Shown here in pieces: positions 20,865 to 32,782 of a stretch of DNA of 64,000 nt; the first letter of the stretch is position 1; each line of letters begins with the position of its first letter. The position numbers and the translations under genes were made by a program. The notes beneath the pieces were generated by a model. The model saw nothing but the letters and a program-made list of their open reading frames with translations. It did not search any database and was not told where the DNA came from. The DNA is taken from contig JAGTJM010000011.1 in assembly GCA_020747015.1 (NCBI GenBank), positions 372,001 through 436,000 on the forward strand, read 5' to 3'. Source of the stretch: Pyrenochaeta sp. MPI-SDFR-AT-0127. Its lineage: Eukaryota; Ascomycota; Dothideomycetes; Pleosporales; Cucurbitariaceae.

Positions 20865-22714
20865 TTACACAACGAATCCACCGCTGTTCTTCTGCCTAGG
20901 CTCTCCCGCCGCCTCAAATGTCTTGTTACCCAACAAGCGTAGTCCCTGTGCCGAGCTCGATCCCGGCGCCACCCACGTTACATTTGCGCCCAAGCTCTTC
21001 AGAAAAGCCGTGGTGCTATTATCAAACGCGTACTCGAAGCTAACCTGGGCCGGGACGAGCTGGTCGTGTATGCGCGGCTTAGCCAGCGCTTCAGCAGTCG
21101 TCAAGTTGCCATCCAGAATGTGGATCAGGTTCTGAATCGTCGACGTGATGATGCGGGATCCTCCTGCTGCGCCAATGGCGACGTAGAAAGCATTGAGCAG
21201 CGTGGCATTGAGATGTTCCACAATGACGGGGCTGATGGAGGAGAGCGAGCGTTTGCCGGGGCGGATGAAATTTGCAGGGCTGGGAATGTATCCGAATGCG
21301 TTTGTTGTGTTTGGGATGGAAAAGTCGTTCATTTCGTTGTTCATGATCACACCTGTCTCGGGCACAACGAGTTTACTGCCAAAGAGGAGATTCACAGTCG
21401 TGGTGAGCGTGATTGCCAGCCCGGTGTGGTCGGCGGCGACGATATGGCTTGTCCCTGGTGTATCGAGCGATTCGAGGCCCTGCGGGTTGTAATAGGAAAC
21501 GTCAAAGGTCTTATTATCACTGATCTTTCCTCGCACCTCTGCGGCAGTTTCCGCAGATATCATCTGATCTTGGTACTCATCGATGCCTTCCAGATACAAG
21601 GGGTCGCCGAGTTCGGCGCGCATGCCATACGCAAATCTCATTGACTCGTCGAGACGGTGCGTTGTCAGGTTTATATTCTCCGGGTCTCCAACGCCAGAAT
21701 AGCCTTCCATGATCTTGAGGGTCGCGAGGGCAACTTCGCCACCGCTAGGCGCGCTACAGGCTGTGAGCTTGTAGTCCCGGTATGTGATAGTTGAGGGTTT
21801 GCGAATGGCGAGAGTATAGTTCGCAAGGTCCTCGAGTGTCATTGTCCCATTCTGAGCTTGTAGGGCACGGATTGTAGCTTCTGCAATAGGACCTTCATAG
21901 AACGCGTCTGGCCCTTCTTTGGCGATGATTTCGAGAGTATCGGCATAACGCTTTCGCGTAATGGTCTCGTTGAGTTTCAGAAGCCGTCCTTCAGGTGCGA
22001 AGTCGACGGCAAAATCAACATTGTTGATCAAGAAATTGGATGTTGAGTTCTCTTTTGCTGAAGCGATAGCAGAATTCATATATTTGACCAGATCCTCATT
22101 CACTGTCCAGCCATTTCTGGCCGTATCGATTGAGGGCTGGAGGACTGTGGCCCAGGGCAGGGCGCCATACTTTTCGTGGAGATACTGCAGGCCTCGCAGT
22201 TCGCCAGGTATGCCAGACGCCAGGCCACCCTCGATACTGGCAGCCACATTATTCTTATACATGTCTTCGAAAGCAGCAGCTGGTGCTGTTTCGCGGAAGT
22301 CGATGAACTCGTAGGTACCATTGGGAGCTCGGACAAGCATGAAGCCACCTCCTCCAAGACCTGTCATATGTTAGAACGACTATTTGCAAACTCAAAACGC
22401 AGATTTACAGATGAACGCATTTACTAGGACGTGCTGTCAAACTTACCAGAGTGATACATGCCGACTACTCCCACGCAAGCCACAGTGCCGACCATGGCAT
22501 CCGCAGCATTACCGCCCAGCTTCAACAAGTCGGTGCCAATATGACTGCATATATCGCTCTCTGAAGCCACTGCACCCAACTTCCCATCTTCCAGTACTGG
22601 TGGCGGACATGGCTCTTTGGTCGCAATTGGATTTCCTAGAGCAGTGTGCAGTGTCAATAGACCTGTCAAGCACTTTACCAAGCCAGTCCCATAAGTACCG
22701 CGAGCCATTGTCAT
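20865..22714 (-). CDS. Gamma-glutamyltranspeptidase, secreted
   Basis: Transfers or hydrolyses the gamma-glutamyl group of glutathione. Exon 1 is 22714-22447 and exon 2 is 22360-20865, joined as HSG|LGGGGFM, giving 587 residues. The start is MTMARGTYGTG, followed by a hydrophobic signal segment (LVKCLTGLLTLHTALG), so it is probably secreted or vacuolar. Hallmarks: ASESDICSHIGTDLLKLGGNAADAMV near the N-terminus, GLGGGGFMLV, DFRETAPAAA, and the autocatalytic cleavage site DTPGTSH with the nucleophile Thr at about residue 393, followed by TTTVNLLFGS. Near the end, GAAGGSRIITSTIQNL is the family signature of the small subunit. Several N-x-S/T sites fit a secreted glycoprotein. The same strand has no co-directional neighbour; MSH3 starts 741 bases away in the opposite direction. 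Confidence 0.93.
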
Positions 22715-23455
22715 AGCAGAGCAGCCACAAAGTATGGAAAGGGAAAAGAAGCTTGACAAGCAACAGGAGCTATGGGTTCATGGTTCAATTAAATGCAGGC
22801 CGAAGCCGGGTTGGTGGATCGGATGCTACCAGTGGTGATCGCCGCGCATGTACCTCATAATGGTAAGCTGCATCGGCGAATTAGGAAGCTCGATGTATTT
22901 CTGCAAGGGATTGCGTGTGAGGCTAATTTCGTCATCGTGGCCGCGCCGAAAGGTGCTTCACCGGCACTTAACGAGGGATTAAATGGAAAGACGCCTCGGT
23001 GTGTAGTGCTAAGGCGGAATTACTGGCAACTCGGAGTGGGCTGGCAAGACAATGATTCACAGGGATCAGGCTCGTGCATTATGGTGTGCCGTCTCTACTA
23101 CTGAGTTGCAATACTCGGCGGCATTTACTGCAGATAATCTCGGCGTCATTATCAAGCAAAGTGAAAGAAGTCCAAATACTGCCTTGTAGAGACAAGGTGG
23201 CGTTCACAAGGACAGCGGAACTTTGGTTCAATTGCCGGAACCGATGGGAACGTTATCGCTGTCATTCAGGGCAATACCTATTCAACGATTGGTCTCGATA
23301 AGCTCATGGTTGTTATCCAGCTAGCAGTGCTTATGTGCGCTTGGTGGGAAGCCAAAACGTGACTGCGTGATGTCAGTGGTCGCGTCTGAGCTCGACTCAC
23401 GCGTTTCTCCACACCCCAACATCCTTCATCCGTCTCAGCCCCGCGGACCACCCCA
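22715..23455. promoter_or_regulatory. Divergent promoter region of GGT and MSH3 genes
   Basis: About 740 bases between two genes reading outward. Short frames inside (22793-23104, 23074-23301) look random. No specific operator was recognised. Confidence 0.4.
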
Positions 23456-26400
23456 ATGGCGCCCAAAAGCAGTCAATCGCTGCCGAGCTCATCACAAAAG
23501 GGCAAGCAGCAAACCATCTCGAGTTTCTTTGCACCGAAACCGTCACAAGTGCCTAAGCCAGTCGAAATCGCCAAACCAGCCCTGACAACCGCCGCATCGC
23601 CAGCATCAAATGGCACAAGCCACGAGTCTGACCCCGAAGACAGTTTACCTGTACCGCAATCACTTCCCGCTCGCAAGCGTACAATAGATGAGGATGGCGA
23701 AGATCAAGACTCAGGGCGCTCATCGCCTTTAAAGCGAGCGCGTTTCGCAGCAGGCGACGCGCCTCGACCATCACTTGGGCAAGCATCTGCAGCAAGTCTG
23801 AATTCAGCCAAGCCTTCCAAGATCACCGATCGGACATCCAAGTTCTTATTCTCGTCGTCGCCGCCGGTGCGAGACGAGAATCAAGAGGAACAAGGTGATG
23901 AAGCGGCATCACTAAAGCAAAAGGAGAAACTGCATGCCAAATTTGTCAAGAAGCTTGGGCGACCAGATAGCTTTGCAGAGCTCAGGAGGAGAAACAAGAT
24001 CATAACGGAAGAGGAGGCCAATGGCGAGGGAGGCGAGGGCGATGAAGACGAGGAAGAAGAGACAGCCCCAAAACCCACCAAAGGAAAGAAAGGCGCGGCA
24101 ACGAAGAAGGCAGGCTCAAAATTAACGCCTATGGAAAAACAGTATCTGGATATAAAGCGGAAGCACCTAGATACTGTTGTAGTCATGGAGGTAGGATACA
24201 AGTTCAGATTCTTTGGCGAGGATGCTAGAGTCGCCTCGAAAGAACTAGGAATCGTCTGCATACCGGGCAAGTTCAGGTACGACGAGCATCCTTCAGAGGC
24301 CCACCTCGACAGGTTCGCATCTGCAAGCTTCCCTACACACCGTTTACAGGTACATGTCAAACGCCTCGTACAAGCGAATCACAAAGTCGGTGTAGTACGG
24401 CAACTTGAGACCGCAGCATTGAAAGCCGCCGGGGACAACAGAAATGCGCCTTTTGTACGGAAACTTACAAATCTTTATACGAAGGGGACCTACGTAGATG
24501 ATGTGGAAGGATTGGAAACGCCTTCTCAGGGTTCCGGCGCGGGCGCTCAGGCAACGGGTTATTTGCTCTGCATCACCGAGACTAATGCAAAGGGCTGGGG
24601 CACAGACGAGAAAGTTCAAGTTGGCCTGGTTGCTGTACAGCCCGCAACTGGCGATATTATCTATGATGACTTCGAAGACGGCTTTATGCGCAGCGAAATC
24701 GAGACGCGCCTTCTCCACATTGCTCCAGCCGAGTTTTTGATCGTTGGAGATTTATCGAAGGCTACAGATAAGCTGATTCAGCACCTATCAGCAAGCAAAA
24801 CAAACGTGTTTGGAGACAGGTCACGGGTTGAACGGGTGGAGAAGCCGAAAACAATGGCTGCACAAGCGTACAGCCACATTTCGAACTTCTACGCAGGAAA
24901 GATGGGATCCAGCCAAGAGGGTGATTCCAACAAGCAATGCGCCATTCTGGACAAGGTTCATCAACTATCAGAGCACGTTACAATATGCTTGTCGGCGATG
25001 ATTACGTACTTGAGCGAGTACAAGCTGGAGCACGTTTTTGATCTGACAAAGTACTTCCAGCCCTTCAGCGCTCGTTCGTATATGCTTCTGAATGGCAATA
25101 CGCTTTCCAGTCTGGAGATTTACCAAAATCAGACTGACTATACCGCAGCTGGCAGCTTATTTTGGACCATGGACCGGACAAAAACACGCTTTGGGCAGCG
25201 ACTGCTGAGAAAGTGGATTGGCCGGCCACTGATCGATAGAATAAGACTGGAAGAACGCATAGCAGCTGTTGAGGAGCTGAAAGAGGGCGAGAACACCATT
25301 GCTGTAGACAAGCTGAAGTTTGTGCTAGGCAAGATTAGGACAGATCTCGAGAAGGTCTTGATCCGCATATACTACAAAAAGTGTACTCGACCCGAGCTAT
25401 TGGCTGCCCTTCAAACACTTCAGGACATTTCGGGCCAGTATCTTTCGGTGAAAACCCCTGACCAGAGCGGCTTCTCCTCATCACTGCTCAGTGAAGCAGT
25501 ATCGAGTGTGCCTGAAGTTTACGAAGACTTGAACGGCTTCCTTGAAAAGATCAACGCTAAAGCAGCAAAAGATGACGACAAGTATTCCTTCTTTCGAGAA
25601 GAGCATGAAGCTGAAGACATCAATGACCTAAAGCTAAGCATAGCATCAGTCGAAGATGATCTCAATACGCATAAGAAGGATGCGGCTGCGAAGCTAGGAA
25701 AATCAAAAATTGACTATGTCACCGTTGCAGGCATCGAATATTTGATCGAGGTCAAACGCAAGTCGGTTGAGGAAAAAAAGGTTCCGGCATCATGGCAGCA
25801 AATATCTGCGACTAAGACGACCCTTCGCTTCCACACTCCAGAAGTGAAACGCATGTTGCAAGAGCGCGATCAGTACAAAGAGTCGTTGGCGGCGGCATGT
25901 GACACAGCTTTCATGCGTCTTTTGGAGGATATTTCAGCAAAGTATCCGCAGCTTCGCGACTGCGTTTCGTCCCTTGCAACTCTTGATGCTCTCCTGTCTC
26001 TTGCAACCTTAGCAAATCAGCCCGGCTATGTGAAGCCAACGTTCACGGATGACATCGGAATCAACATCACAGGCGGTCGGCATCCTATGGTTGAGCAGCT
26101 CCTCCTAGACAGCTACGTACCCAATGACCTGCACCTCTCCCACGAGTCAACGCGTGCTCTGCTCATCACAGGGCCGAATATGGGCGGTAAATCCTCTTAT
26201 GTGCGATCTGCCGCCCTGATCGCCATCATGGGTCAAATTGGCTCTTATGTACCTGCTACAGAAGCACGCCTCGGTATGCTAGATGCGGTGTTTACCCGCA
26301 TGGGGGCTTTCGACAATATGCTCAAGGGCGAATCGACATTCATGGTTGAACTCAATGAGACGTCCGACATACTCAAATCTGCAACTCCACGCTCTCTCAT

Positions 26401-26899
26401 TATCCTCGACGAACTTGGGCGGGGAACATCTACCTTCGACGGCGTAGCCATCGCTGAAGCTGTGCTCGACTTCGTGATCCGCGACCTACAATCTCTCACC
26501 CTGTTCATCACGCACTACCAGCACCTCGCCAAACTTCAGGACCGCTTCCAAAGTAAGGAGCTGAAGAATGTGCATATGCGTTTCGAAGAGCGCGATGGCG
26601 GTAAGGAAGTCGTGTTCTTGTATGAGGCTGCCGAGGGAACAAGTCACAGGTCCTACGGACTCAACGTTGCGAGGTTGGCAAATGTGCCGGAGAAGGTCAT
26701 TGATGTTGCAGAGGTGAAATCGAGGGAGTTGGAGGATAGCATGGGAGCTTGTAAGGTTGGCAATCTGTGAGTCCCACCAAGCTGTACGATGGATATACTA
26801 AAGCTAACATTTGACAGATCCCGCATGCTAAAAGAACTTTTAATGAACGGCGAAGCACAGAATCTCGATAAGCTCGTCGAGGGCATCGAGCATTTGTAA
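23456..26899 (+). CDS. msh3: DNA mismatch repair protein MSH3
   Basis: MutS homologue that, with MSH2, recognises insertion/deletion loops. Exon 1 is 23456-26766, the intron 26767-26817, and exon 2 26818-26899, ending LSRMLKELLMNGEAQ...EGIEHL; total 1130 residues, normal for MSH3. A PCNA-binding box QQTISSFF sits at residues 18-25. A disordered acidic region follows, then the MutS domain I (MEKQYLDIKRKHLDTVVVME, YKFRFFGEDA) and connector and lever regions. The ATPase has Walker A TGPNMGGKSS at about residue 906 and Walker B/ABC signature DELGRGTSTFDGVAIAEAV. The KRK-x-LDTVV and EVGYKFRFFG residues match the MSH3 rather than the MSH6 subgroup. The short last exon would be missed if the first stop (26770) were taken as the end. 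Confidence 0.96.
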
Positions 26900-27127
26900 A
26901 GCTATGCGTGCTATCGCAGTGTTGTGCTAAAAGCAGGTGTTAACGAGGTTTGGGAAATTATCAGGTATGGGTATCTGCCGCAATCGATAGGTTCAGTTAT
27001 GTATGATACCACTAAATTCAGAGCATTGCAAACATTCCAGGTCAATTGTGTGCTTCAAATGCTACAACTACAGTCACCTGTTTGACTCTCTTTTGGGGTA
27101 TCTGTCTATATTCGCGCAGATATATGC

Positions 27128-28347
27128 TCACGCAATCTTCTCAATTGTCAGTGTACCTTTCGCACCATCTTGAAGCGCCACAAGCCCACTCGATTCAATC
27201 TGCTTCTTCCACTTGTTCGACTCGTATCTCGCAGTGATGATCGTCAACCGGAGTTCAGGTTCCTTTTCTACTGCCGCCGAAGGTAAAGGAACTGCAGTGA
27301 ACATCCAGCGCCCAAACGCCCAGTTCAAGATGTAGCGTGCTCGGCCTTCCGGTGCGTTATTCGCAGAGGCGGGTGTAGTGTCTGAAGATTTGGGTGGTAT
27401 CGAGGAATAAAGGATGCCTTTGATCCGGTATACTTCGTCTTTTGTTGGATCTTCAAGCAACTTGGTGAGCTTCTCAGTGTTGATGCTCGCTTTGCCATCT
27501 TCACTGCTTAACGTGACACTAAGCACTTCTACCTCACTTGAATGGTCATGATCGTGCGCATGCTTGTGTCCGTTCTCGACCGCCATTTCTGCAATACCTG
27601 CGAGCCGGGCATCTAAGCCAAAGATTATGTCCTTATCCACCCATCCTTTGCTACTTTTTGTCCTCGGGATCTGGGGCTCGACTTCCAGAGCAAGGATAGC
27701 GTCCTCGACGTCTTCCAGCCGCCGCTCACTCACAAGTTCGTGTTTGTTGAGGACGATCAAATCCGTGTACCGTGCCTGCATCTTTGCAGTATAACTCGTA
27801 TCTTCATACCCCTTCCAGTTCTCCACGTCAATAACACTCATGACACCATCAAGGACGTATTTGCCAGTTTCTCTTGACAGCCTGTTGATTTCCATTGCAA
27901 GTGTAGCCGGGAAAGCCGAGCCTGACGTCTCGATCACTATCCGATCAGGCTCGATATCTGTGGCGAGGGTTTCGAGGGCGTCGGAGAGTTGGCCAACAAG
28001 ATTGCAGCATATGCAGCCATTGAGGAGTTCTTGGACACCGGAGATTGCGCTGGACGAGGCCAGCTGGGAATCGACTTTTACGTCGCCGTATTCATTCTTA
28101 AGGAGTGCGAGTTTGTAGCTTTTGGGAAGCTGTGGGATGAGATTGAGGATGAGGGCTAGCGAGACATTAGTATTGAACTTCTGGCCTTTGTTCTCTGTAT
28201 CTTTGGTCCTTGTTTGTAGGTATTTGCAAAAGATTTTGACTGCGTTCCGAAGCTCGGAAAAGCTGAATCGTCAGGTGGAATCGGCTGAGAGCACGTACTA
28301 GTTTTTCCTGAGCCTAAAAACCCAGTGATGATTGTAATTGGTATCAT
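27128..28347 (-). CDS. CobW/ZNG1-type GTPase metallochaperone
   Basis: Exon 1 is 28347-28299, the intron 28298-28156 (143 nt) and exon 2 28155-27128, giving 358 residues. The splice completes the P-loop: GFLGSGKT|TLILNLI (residues 9-16). The metal-binding CxCC motif is GCICCN at residues 63-68, and a His-rich stretch HKHAHDHDH lies past the middle. LIVLNKHEL is the guanine-recognition NKxE-like motif, with N-K-H-E in place of NKxD. Yeast and animal ZNG1 proteins transfer zinc to methionine aminopeptidase. The C-terminal CobW_C domain includes YRIKGILYSS and ILNWAFGRWMF. It converges with MSH3, with 228 bases between the stops. Confidence 0.9.
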
Positions 28348-28816
28348 GTTGATGGCAATGGTGTGCGCACGCAAGACGACACGCAAGCTTCAGCTGGTAT
28401 GCCTCCGGAAAAAGAGTTCACTCTGATTCCGAAACGCAATCGATAACGGAGCGGCCGCAGCACGTGTCTCACAATCTAACGCAGCTGTGGTGTTCAGCTC
28501 TTCACCCCTGCAAACGCTACATTTGGCGGGGTCTAGAATGACGTATGGCGTACCAAGTGGGGGAACAAGCTACGCTACGAACCAGGCACATCACCCGCGG
28601 CATCCTATGCCTATCAATGAAAGCAAACCAAGCTGTTTGTTGCAATACCAAGGCCTACTTCCAAGGGCTAGATCTTGATTTACACAGCCTCCCCGATCCC
28701 TATCCTTGAAGCTCGACATCACATAAATACCTGCCGCTTCTTGCAAAAGTTCTTCTGCTCTACCATCCACAACACACTTCAATTGCCTTTTATAATACCC
28801 TAGCAACAATATCAAC
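28348..28816. promoter_or_regulatory. Divergent promoter region of ZNG1-like and small hydrophilic protein genes
   Basis: About 470 bases between outward-reading genes. A pyrimidine-rich, A-rich leader precedes the ATG at 28817. No factor-binding site could be assigned. Confidence 0.35.
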
Positions 28817-29318
28817 ATGGACTTCGTTAACAAGTTGACCGGTAGTGGCGGTAACAGCCAGGGCAACAACGAGCAGGTCCCTCAAGGCTCGTCCTCTGGC
28901 GAGCAGAAGCAGGGTGGAGGAGGTTTCCTCGGCGGCATTGGCGACAAGCTCAACTCTGCTGCTGGAGGCGGCAAGGAGAGCGAGAAGAACGAAGATTATC
29001 TTGACAAGGGTACGTCCATCTGCTTCCGACACCCCCTCTTTCCAGCTAAGCTACCAATTGCTATTGTCATGGGAGCTGACAGAATACCCAGGTGTCGACT
29101 ACGTACAAGAGAAGTTCCTTGGCCAAGGAGCTCAGGATAACGAGGTATGTCTTTAATCTTCCTTAATTATTCTGAAATACCCTGGCTAATCTGGTGCCGT
29201 ACAGTCTGCTGTCGAGCAAGCCAAGGACGAGCAGATCTCCGACTTCATTCGTGGTCAGTACAAGAGCAAGACCGGCTCCGACATCCCCATCCAGGACAAG
29301 GAGACCAGGCTCGGTTAG
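28817..29318 (+). CDS. Small hydrophilic glycine-rich protein, stress-associated family
   Basis: Exons 28817-29009, 29092-29144 and 29205-29318 give 119 residues: MDFVNKLTGSGGNSQGNNEQ, a Gly/Gln-rich stretch, FLGGIGDKLNSAAGGGKESEKNEDYLDKG, then VDYVQEKFLGQGAQDNE, SAVEQAKDEQISDFIRGQYK and SKTGSDIPIQDKETRLG. It has no signal peptide or membrane segment. It resembles a widespread family of small hydrophilic ascomycete proteins often highly expressed under stress; I recall the family but not an established function. The second exon is only 53 nt. Both introns have good GT donors and AG acceptors (gtacgtcc, gtatgtct). Confidence 0.85.
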
Positions 29319-29617
29319 TGATTGGGCTGGAACGCTCAACGCTGGCATGACCAGCACGACATGAGCCAGGCGGACAGAAGATCCACTGGTCATGATGCGA
29401 AGGGAATGATTATGAGGACCATTAAATATCTAAGATAGCGAAATGCGACTCCATCAATACTTTCACCCCTGAACAATTATGATGCACTTTGTTAATGCGA
29501 TGCCTTCACTGTTGCTGAAACTCGCTGAGAGTATTGACACGTAATGGTACACGCAACCAAATACTATTTTGGGGGTATCATTTACTTTAGCAGGTTGCTA
29601 TTTGTTCTTGTCATACC

Positions 29618-30394
29618 TCAACGCTCTGCTTCCAGCGTCTTCACGCAGCTCTGTAGTAAACCCATCAACCGCATTTGTATACTTCGTCCTGCAGGCGTTG
29701 CCGCATGTTTGCCCGCTCCCCAACCAAATGGCAGCACCAATCTTCGTCTTCCATGCCTATCAAGTACTACAAGTGCGTCTAAGGGGAACTTTCCGCCGCC
29801 GAGAGGGTGGAGTAACCCTAAGCGAACGAAATGATTGTTTGATGGCGTGGCAGCTTGTATCAAGGGGAGGGAGAATGGCGCGGTGGTAGAGAGGACGTGT
29901 GACGAGGGGTCGTGGCACAGCACGAATGCTTGGAGAGTGGGTGAAATGGTGTAGAGATCTGGAAGTGCAGAGCTGTGTAAATGATTGTTAGCAATGCTGA
30001 GTTCATTTTGGATAGGACTGAAGAACGGCTACCATAGCAAATCATAATGCACATGCACATTACCCTGTACACAAAGTACGAGTAGACTCTCTCCCTTCTT
30101 AAAGTTATGCCAATTATTATGCGCCTCGAATGTTCCAGTCATTGGAGTAGCGATGGTACTGCTGGCGAGTATAGCATCCACATCAACGCTCCACGCCTCC
30201 TCTGGGCTAATGATGTCCAGCTCGTCTAGCTCGCATTGCGTCTTCGACCTCTTCAGTGTGTCACTAAGTGTAGAGAGCGTGGGTGAGGGCTCTCTCCGCT
30301 CTTGCACTTCGTCGTCTGAGTCCAAAGCGAGGCGTGAGCGTTTACGATTGAGTGCCACATGCATGGTCCAGCTAGGCGGATGGAGGTCGACCAT
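29618..30394 (-). CDS. Unknown basic/acidic protein, two exons
   Basis: Exon 1 is 30394-30033 and exon 2 29972-29618, about 238 residues. The intron 30032-29973 (60 nt) has a weak GTAGCC donor but a strong TTGCTAACAAT branch and TTACACAG acceptor. It is the only donor in the right phase to join the two coding-like frames, HVHYDLLC|SALPDLYTISP. The N-terminal half has a nuclear-signal-like NRKRSRLALDSDDE and LSDTLKRSKTQ, then LDELDIISPEEAWSVDVDAIL. The C-terminal half (HFVRLGLLHPLGGGKFPLDALVVLDRHGRRRLVLPFGWG) looks folded. I do not recognise the family. It is divergent from ATG5 over 244 bases. Confidence 0.65.
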
Positions 30395-30638
30395 CTGCTG
30401 TCAAGTACCGCACATGGTTGTCGAGAACAGGAAGAAAAAGAAAAGGCGTTTGGCCGACTGCATGATTATGCGACGTGTGAGTGGTTGTTTGCTTTATTAG
30501 ACGCACGCACGAGCATCTTTCAAGGGTTTCGTGCTGCATCCCAGTCCAAGCTCCTTCAACCCCGCCTTGCTACCCCACCACTCAAATCTAGTCTACCATA
30601 ACCGGCCTTTGGGCCTGCATCTCGTCTTGGAAGCTCCG
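30395..30638. promoter_or_regulatory. Short bidirectional promoter, unknown gene / ATG5
   Basis: Only 244 bases separate the two start codons on opposite strands, so both genes must share most of this region. No recognisable site was assigned. Confidence 0.5.
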
Positions 30639-31691
30639 ATGGCTTCGCGAGACGTCACGAGTCGGCTACGGCAGAGTGTTTGGAATGGCAGCATCCCGCT
30701 GGAGATACGGTTGCATAAGGGAGACTGCAGGACTTATGATGAGTCGGATCCCTATTTAGTGAATTCATGCTCCAAGCTGCAGCCTGGCCAGCAACCTATG
30801 CTGATATGTTGGCAGATACAATTCCCACGAATATCGTACTTGGGGCTAGTGAAGAATAAGTTGCACACCTTTTTCAAGAGCAGCTTGATATATCCGGATG
30901 TTACGCCAGCAGAAACCTGGCTATCCTACGAAGGCGTTCCGCTGAAATGGCATTACCCTCTCGGTCTCTTGTACGACTTGTACTCTGGTGCTGAGCCTGC
31001 ATATCCGCCAGACACTTCTTCACCATTCAACAAGTCGGAGCCTACAGACGAGGAACTTACGCGACTGCCCTGGAGACTCACCGTTCACTTCTCCTCCTAC
31101 CCAACAGAGCAACTTGTCCAGCTCGACAATGACGATGATGTCCTGCATGATTTGTTTAAAAACAATGTGAAAGAGGCGGATTATTTGCGTACGGGAACAG
31201 GAAAGACAGTCATGTTTCTGAGTAAAGAAGATAGTACGCAACTCTGGGATGCGGTCAAGGAGCATGACTTCTCGCTGTACAACCCTATCAACCAGAAACT
31301 CCTAAACCCTCAAGGCGTCAATCTGCGACACCTTCCGGTGAGACTGTACCTTCCACACGCAGCATCAGACAGCTTGAAAGAAGTGGCGAGCCCGGGGAGT
31401 TTGAGGGTGGTGCAGAGCTTGATCACACCGAATCTTTCGTCACGTATGTCCTTTCTGAGCATGCTTCACGCAAAGGTAAAGAACTGACATGTTAAAGGGC
31501 AACCGCAGACTATCGGCACGGCCTTGAATCAGATCCTCCCAACTCTATTTCCTGGCACACGCAGACCGCTTCTCGCGCAAGCCGTGCTGCACGGTGCTGT
31601 CCTACCGCTGAGTGCTACTGTAGAGGAGTTGATCCGAGCGACTACTTACTTGGATGGCTGGCTCCACATTGCTGTGGTGATGATGGGCTAA
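30639..31691 (+). CDS. atg5: Autophagy protein ATG5
   Basis: ATG5 is conjugated to ATG12 and, with ATG16, directs lipidation of ATG8 in autophagosome formation. Exon 1 is 30639-31443, the intron 31444-31497, exon 2 31498-31691; 332 residues. Family sequence: VWNGSIPLEIRLHKGDCRTY, ISYLGLVKNKLHTFF, ETWLSYEGVPLKWHYPLGLLYDLY, LPWRLTVHF, EADYLRTGTGKTVMFLSKEDSTQLWDAV. Lys189 in GTGKT aligns by context with the ATG12 acceptor lysine of yeast. The C-terminal ubiquitin-like part ends ATTYLDGWLHIAVVMMG. The open frame continues upstream to 30531, but the first ATG is at 30639. Confidence 0.93.
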
Positions 31692-32407
31692 GAAAGTTTC
31701 TCAAGGTTTCAATCACGGCTCTTCTCAAGCATTTGTGGAGCAGGAGTGCTTGGCTGAAATGAAGCGAAACACAACTTTAATTCTGAGTCATGAATTATAC
31801 CACAATCATAACATTGAATAACTTGACCTACGACGTGGCTATGATGTTAAAAGTGCGAGAAAGGAACTGGTGGTGCAGCGGTGTGTTTGCTTTTGTTTGA
31901 TTCGCCTGTGGAGCCCGTTGGAGAAGGTCAAGACCATCCAGGGTCCTGAAGGGTTTAATCTGGACAATGACAAGCCAATTTTATGTTGCACCGATTGTCA
32001 GTATGAAAAGTTTGTACCTGATTCCCAGGCATCGGAGTCCGCAAAGCAGAGACGCCAATGCTGCCAACCTTCTGTTGTGTCTCTGCCCCCGGATCTTGGC
32101 ACAAAGCTTGATGAGGATCCCAGATGCAAGCACGCACGCTAAACCAAGGGCGCCCATCCCGCGTATTTTGCCCGTGAATTTGAGCGCGCTATCTGCGTAG
32201 CGCGCTGCGCTGTTGAGCGCGAGGCACGCTCTGGAAATGAGGCATTTCCGGCCCCATGCACTACTCCGGAGGTTGCGATTCCTTTTGCGACCCACGGGCT
32301 TTGTTGGAGGCAAAGTGTGGGCTCGCGGCAGACTCGGGCAACCATCAGTCAGGAACGATAAGCAGCAGGCGATGACACAACTCGGTGCTTTTGCAGCACA
32401 AGAACGG
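31692..32407. other. Intergenic after ATG5; ambiguous open frames
   Basis: A 259-codon minus-strand frame (32760-31981) crosses this region, and its tail has a hydrophobic run (MGALGLACVLASGILIKL). Its upstream half lies in a different frame from the more coding-like small gene at 32408-32782. I cannot support the tail as a gene or as a downstream exon. Confidence 0.35.
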
Positions 32408-32782
32408 CTAATAGCCTCGCAGGGATCCCCAGTGGAACCGAACGGTAGCGTCAGCGGCGGCATGCAGCAACTCAGCGCAGCGTGTGCGGAGGGTGGTGAG
32501 CTCCTCGAAGGCCGGCGAGCGTCGATAGAGCTGCGAGAGAAACTGGCCGCGATAGAACAGAGCCTGATGTGATGATGCTGAGTGAATTGGCTTCTTGAGC
32601 GGGTCGGTGATGTGCAAGCGAATAAGGCTTCTGCCGATCCCTTCCCACCCACGACAGAGATGATGCTTTTCGCATGATTGGCTTGTTTGAGTAGCTTGAT
32701 CTGGGCCAGTTTAGCTCTCCTCACCTGGGTTGCAAGGTCCCAGCCTCTTCTACTCCTCACGCGGCTGCTCCTCTGTTCCCAT
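32408..32782 (-). CDS. Candidate small protein, two exons (low confidence)
   Basis: Exon 1 is 32782-32761 (MGTEEQP) and exon 2 32700-32408. The 60-nt intron 32760-32701 has a GTGAGG donor, a GAGCTAAACT branch and a CCCAG acceptor. The joined frame gives about 104 residues: HQATQTSQSCEKHHLCRGWEG, IGRSLIRLHITDPLKKP, HQALFYRGQFLSQLYRRSPAF, EELTTLRTRCAELLHAAAD, ending SLRGY. The C/G-ending codons in exon 2 look coding. Three frames are open in this region, and further exons downstream are possible, so the model is tentative. I do not recognise the family. Confidence 0.35.

Noticed and set aside
20530..21135. 201-codon plus-strand frame
   Set aside because: Its 3' half is the antisense of the GGT gene and its 5' half has no support.
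31981..32400. Hydrophobic tail of the 259-codon minus-strand frame as a membrane protein
   Set aside because: The frame lacks an ATG and conflicts with the better-supported small-gene frame; no splice path joins them.
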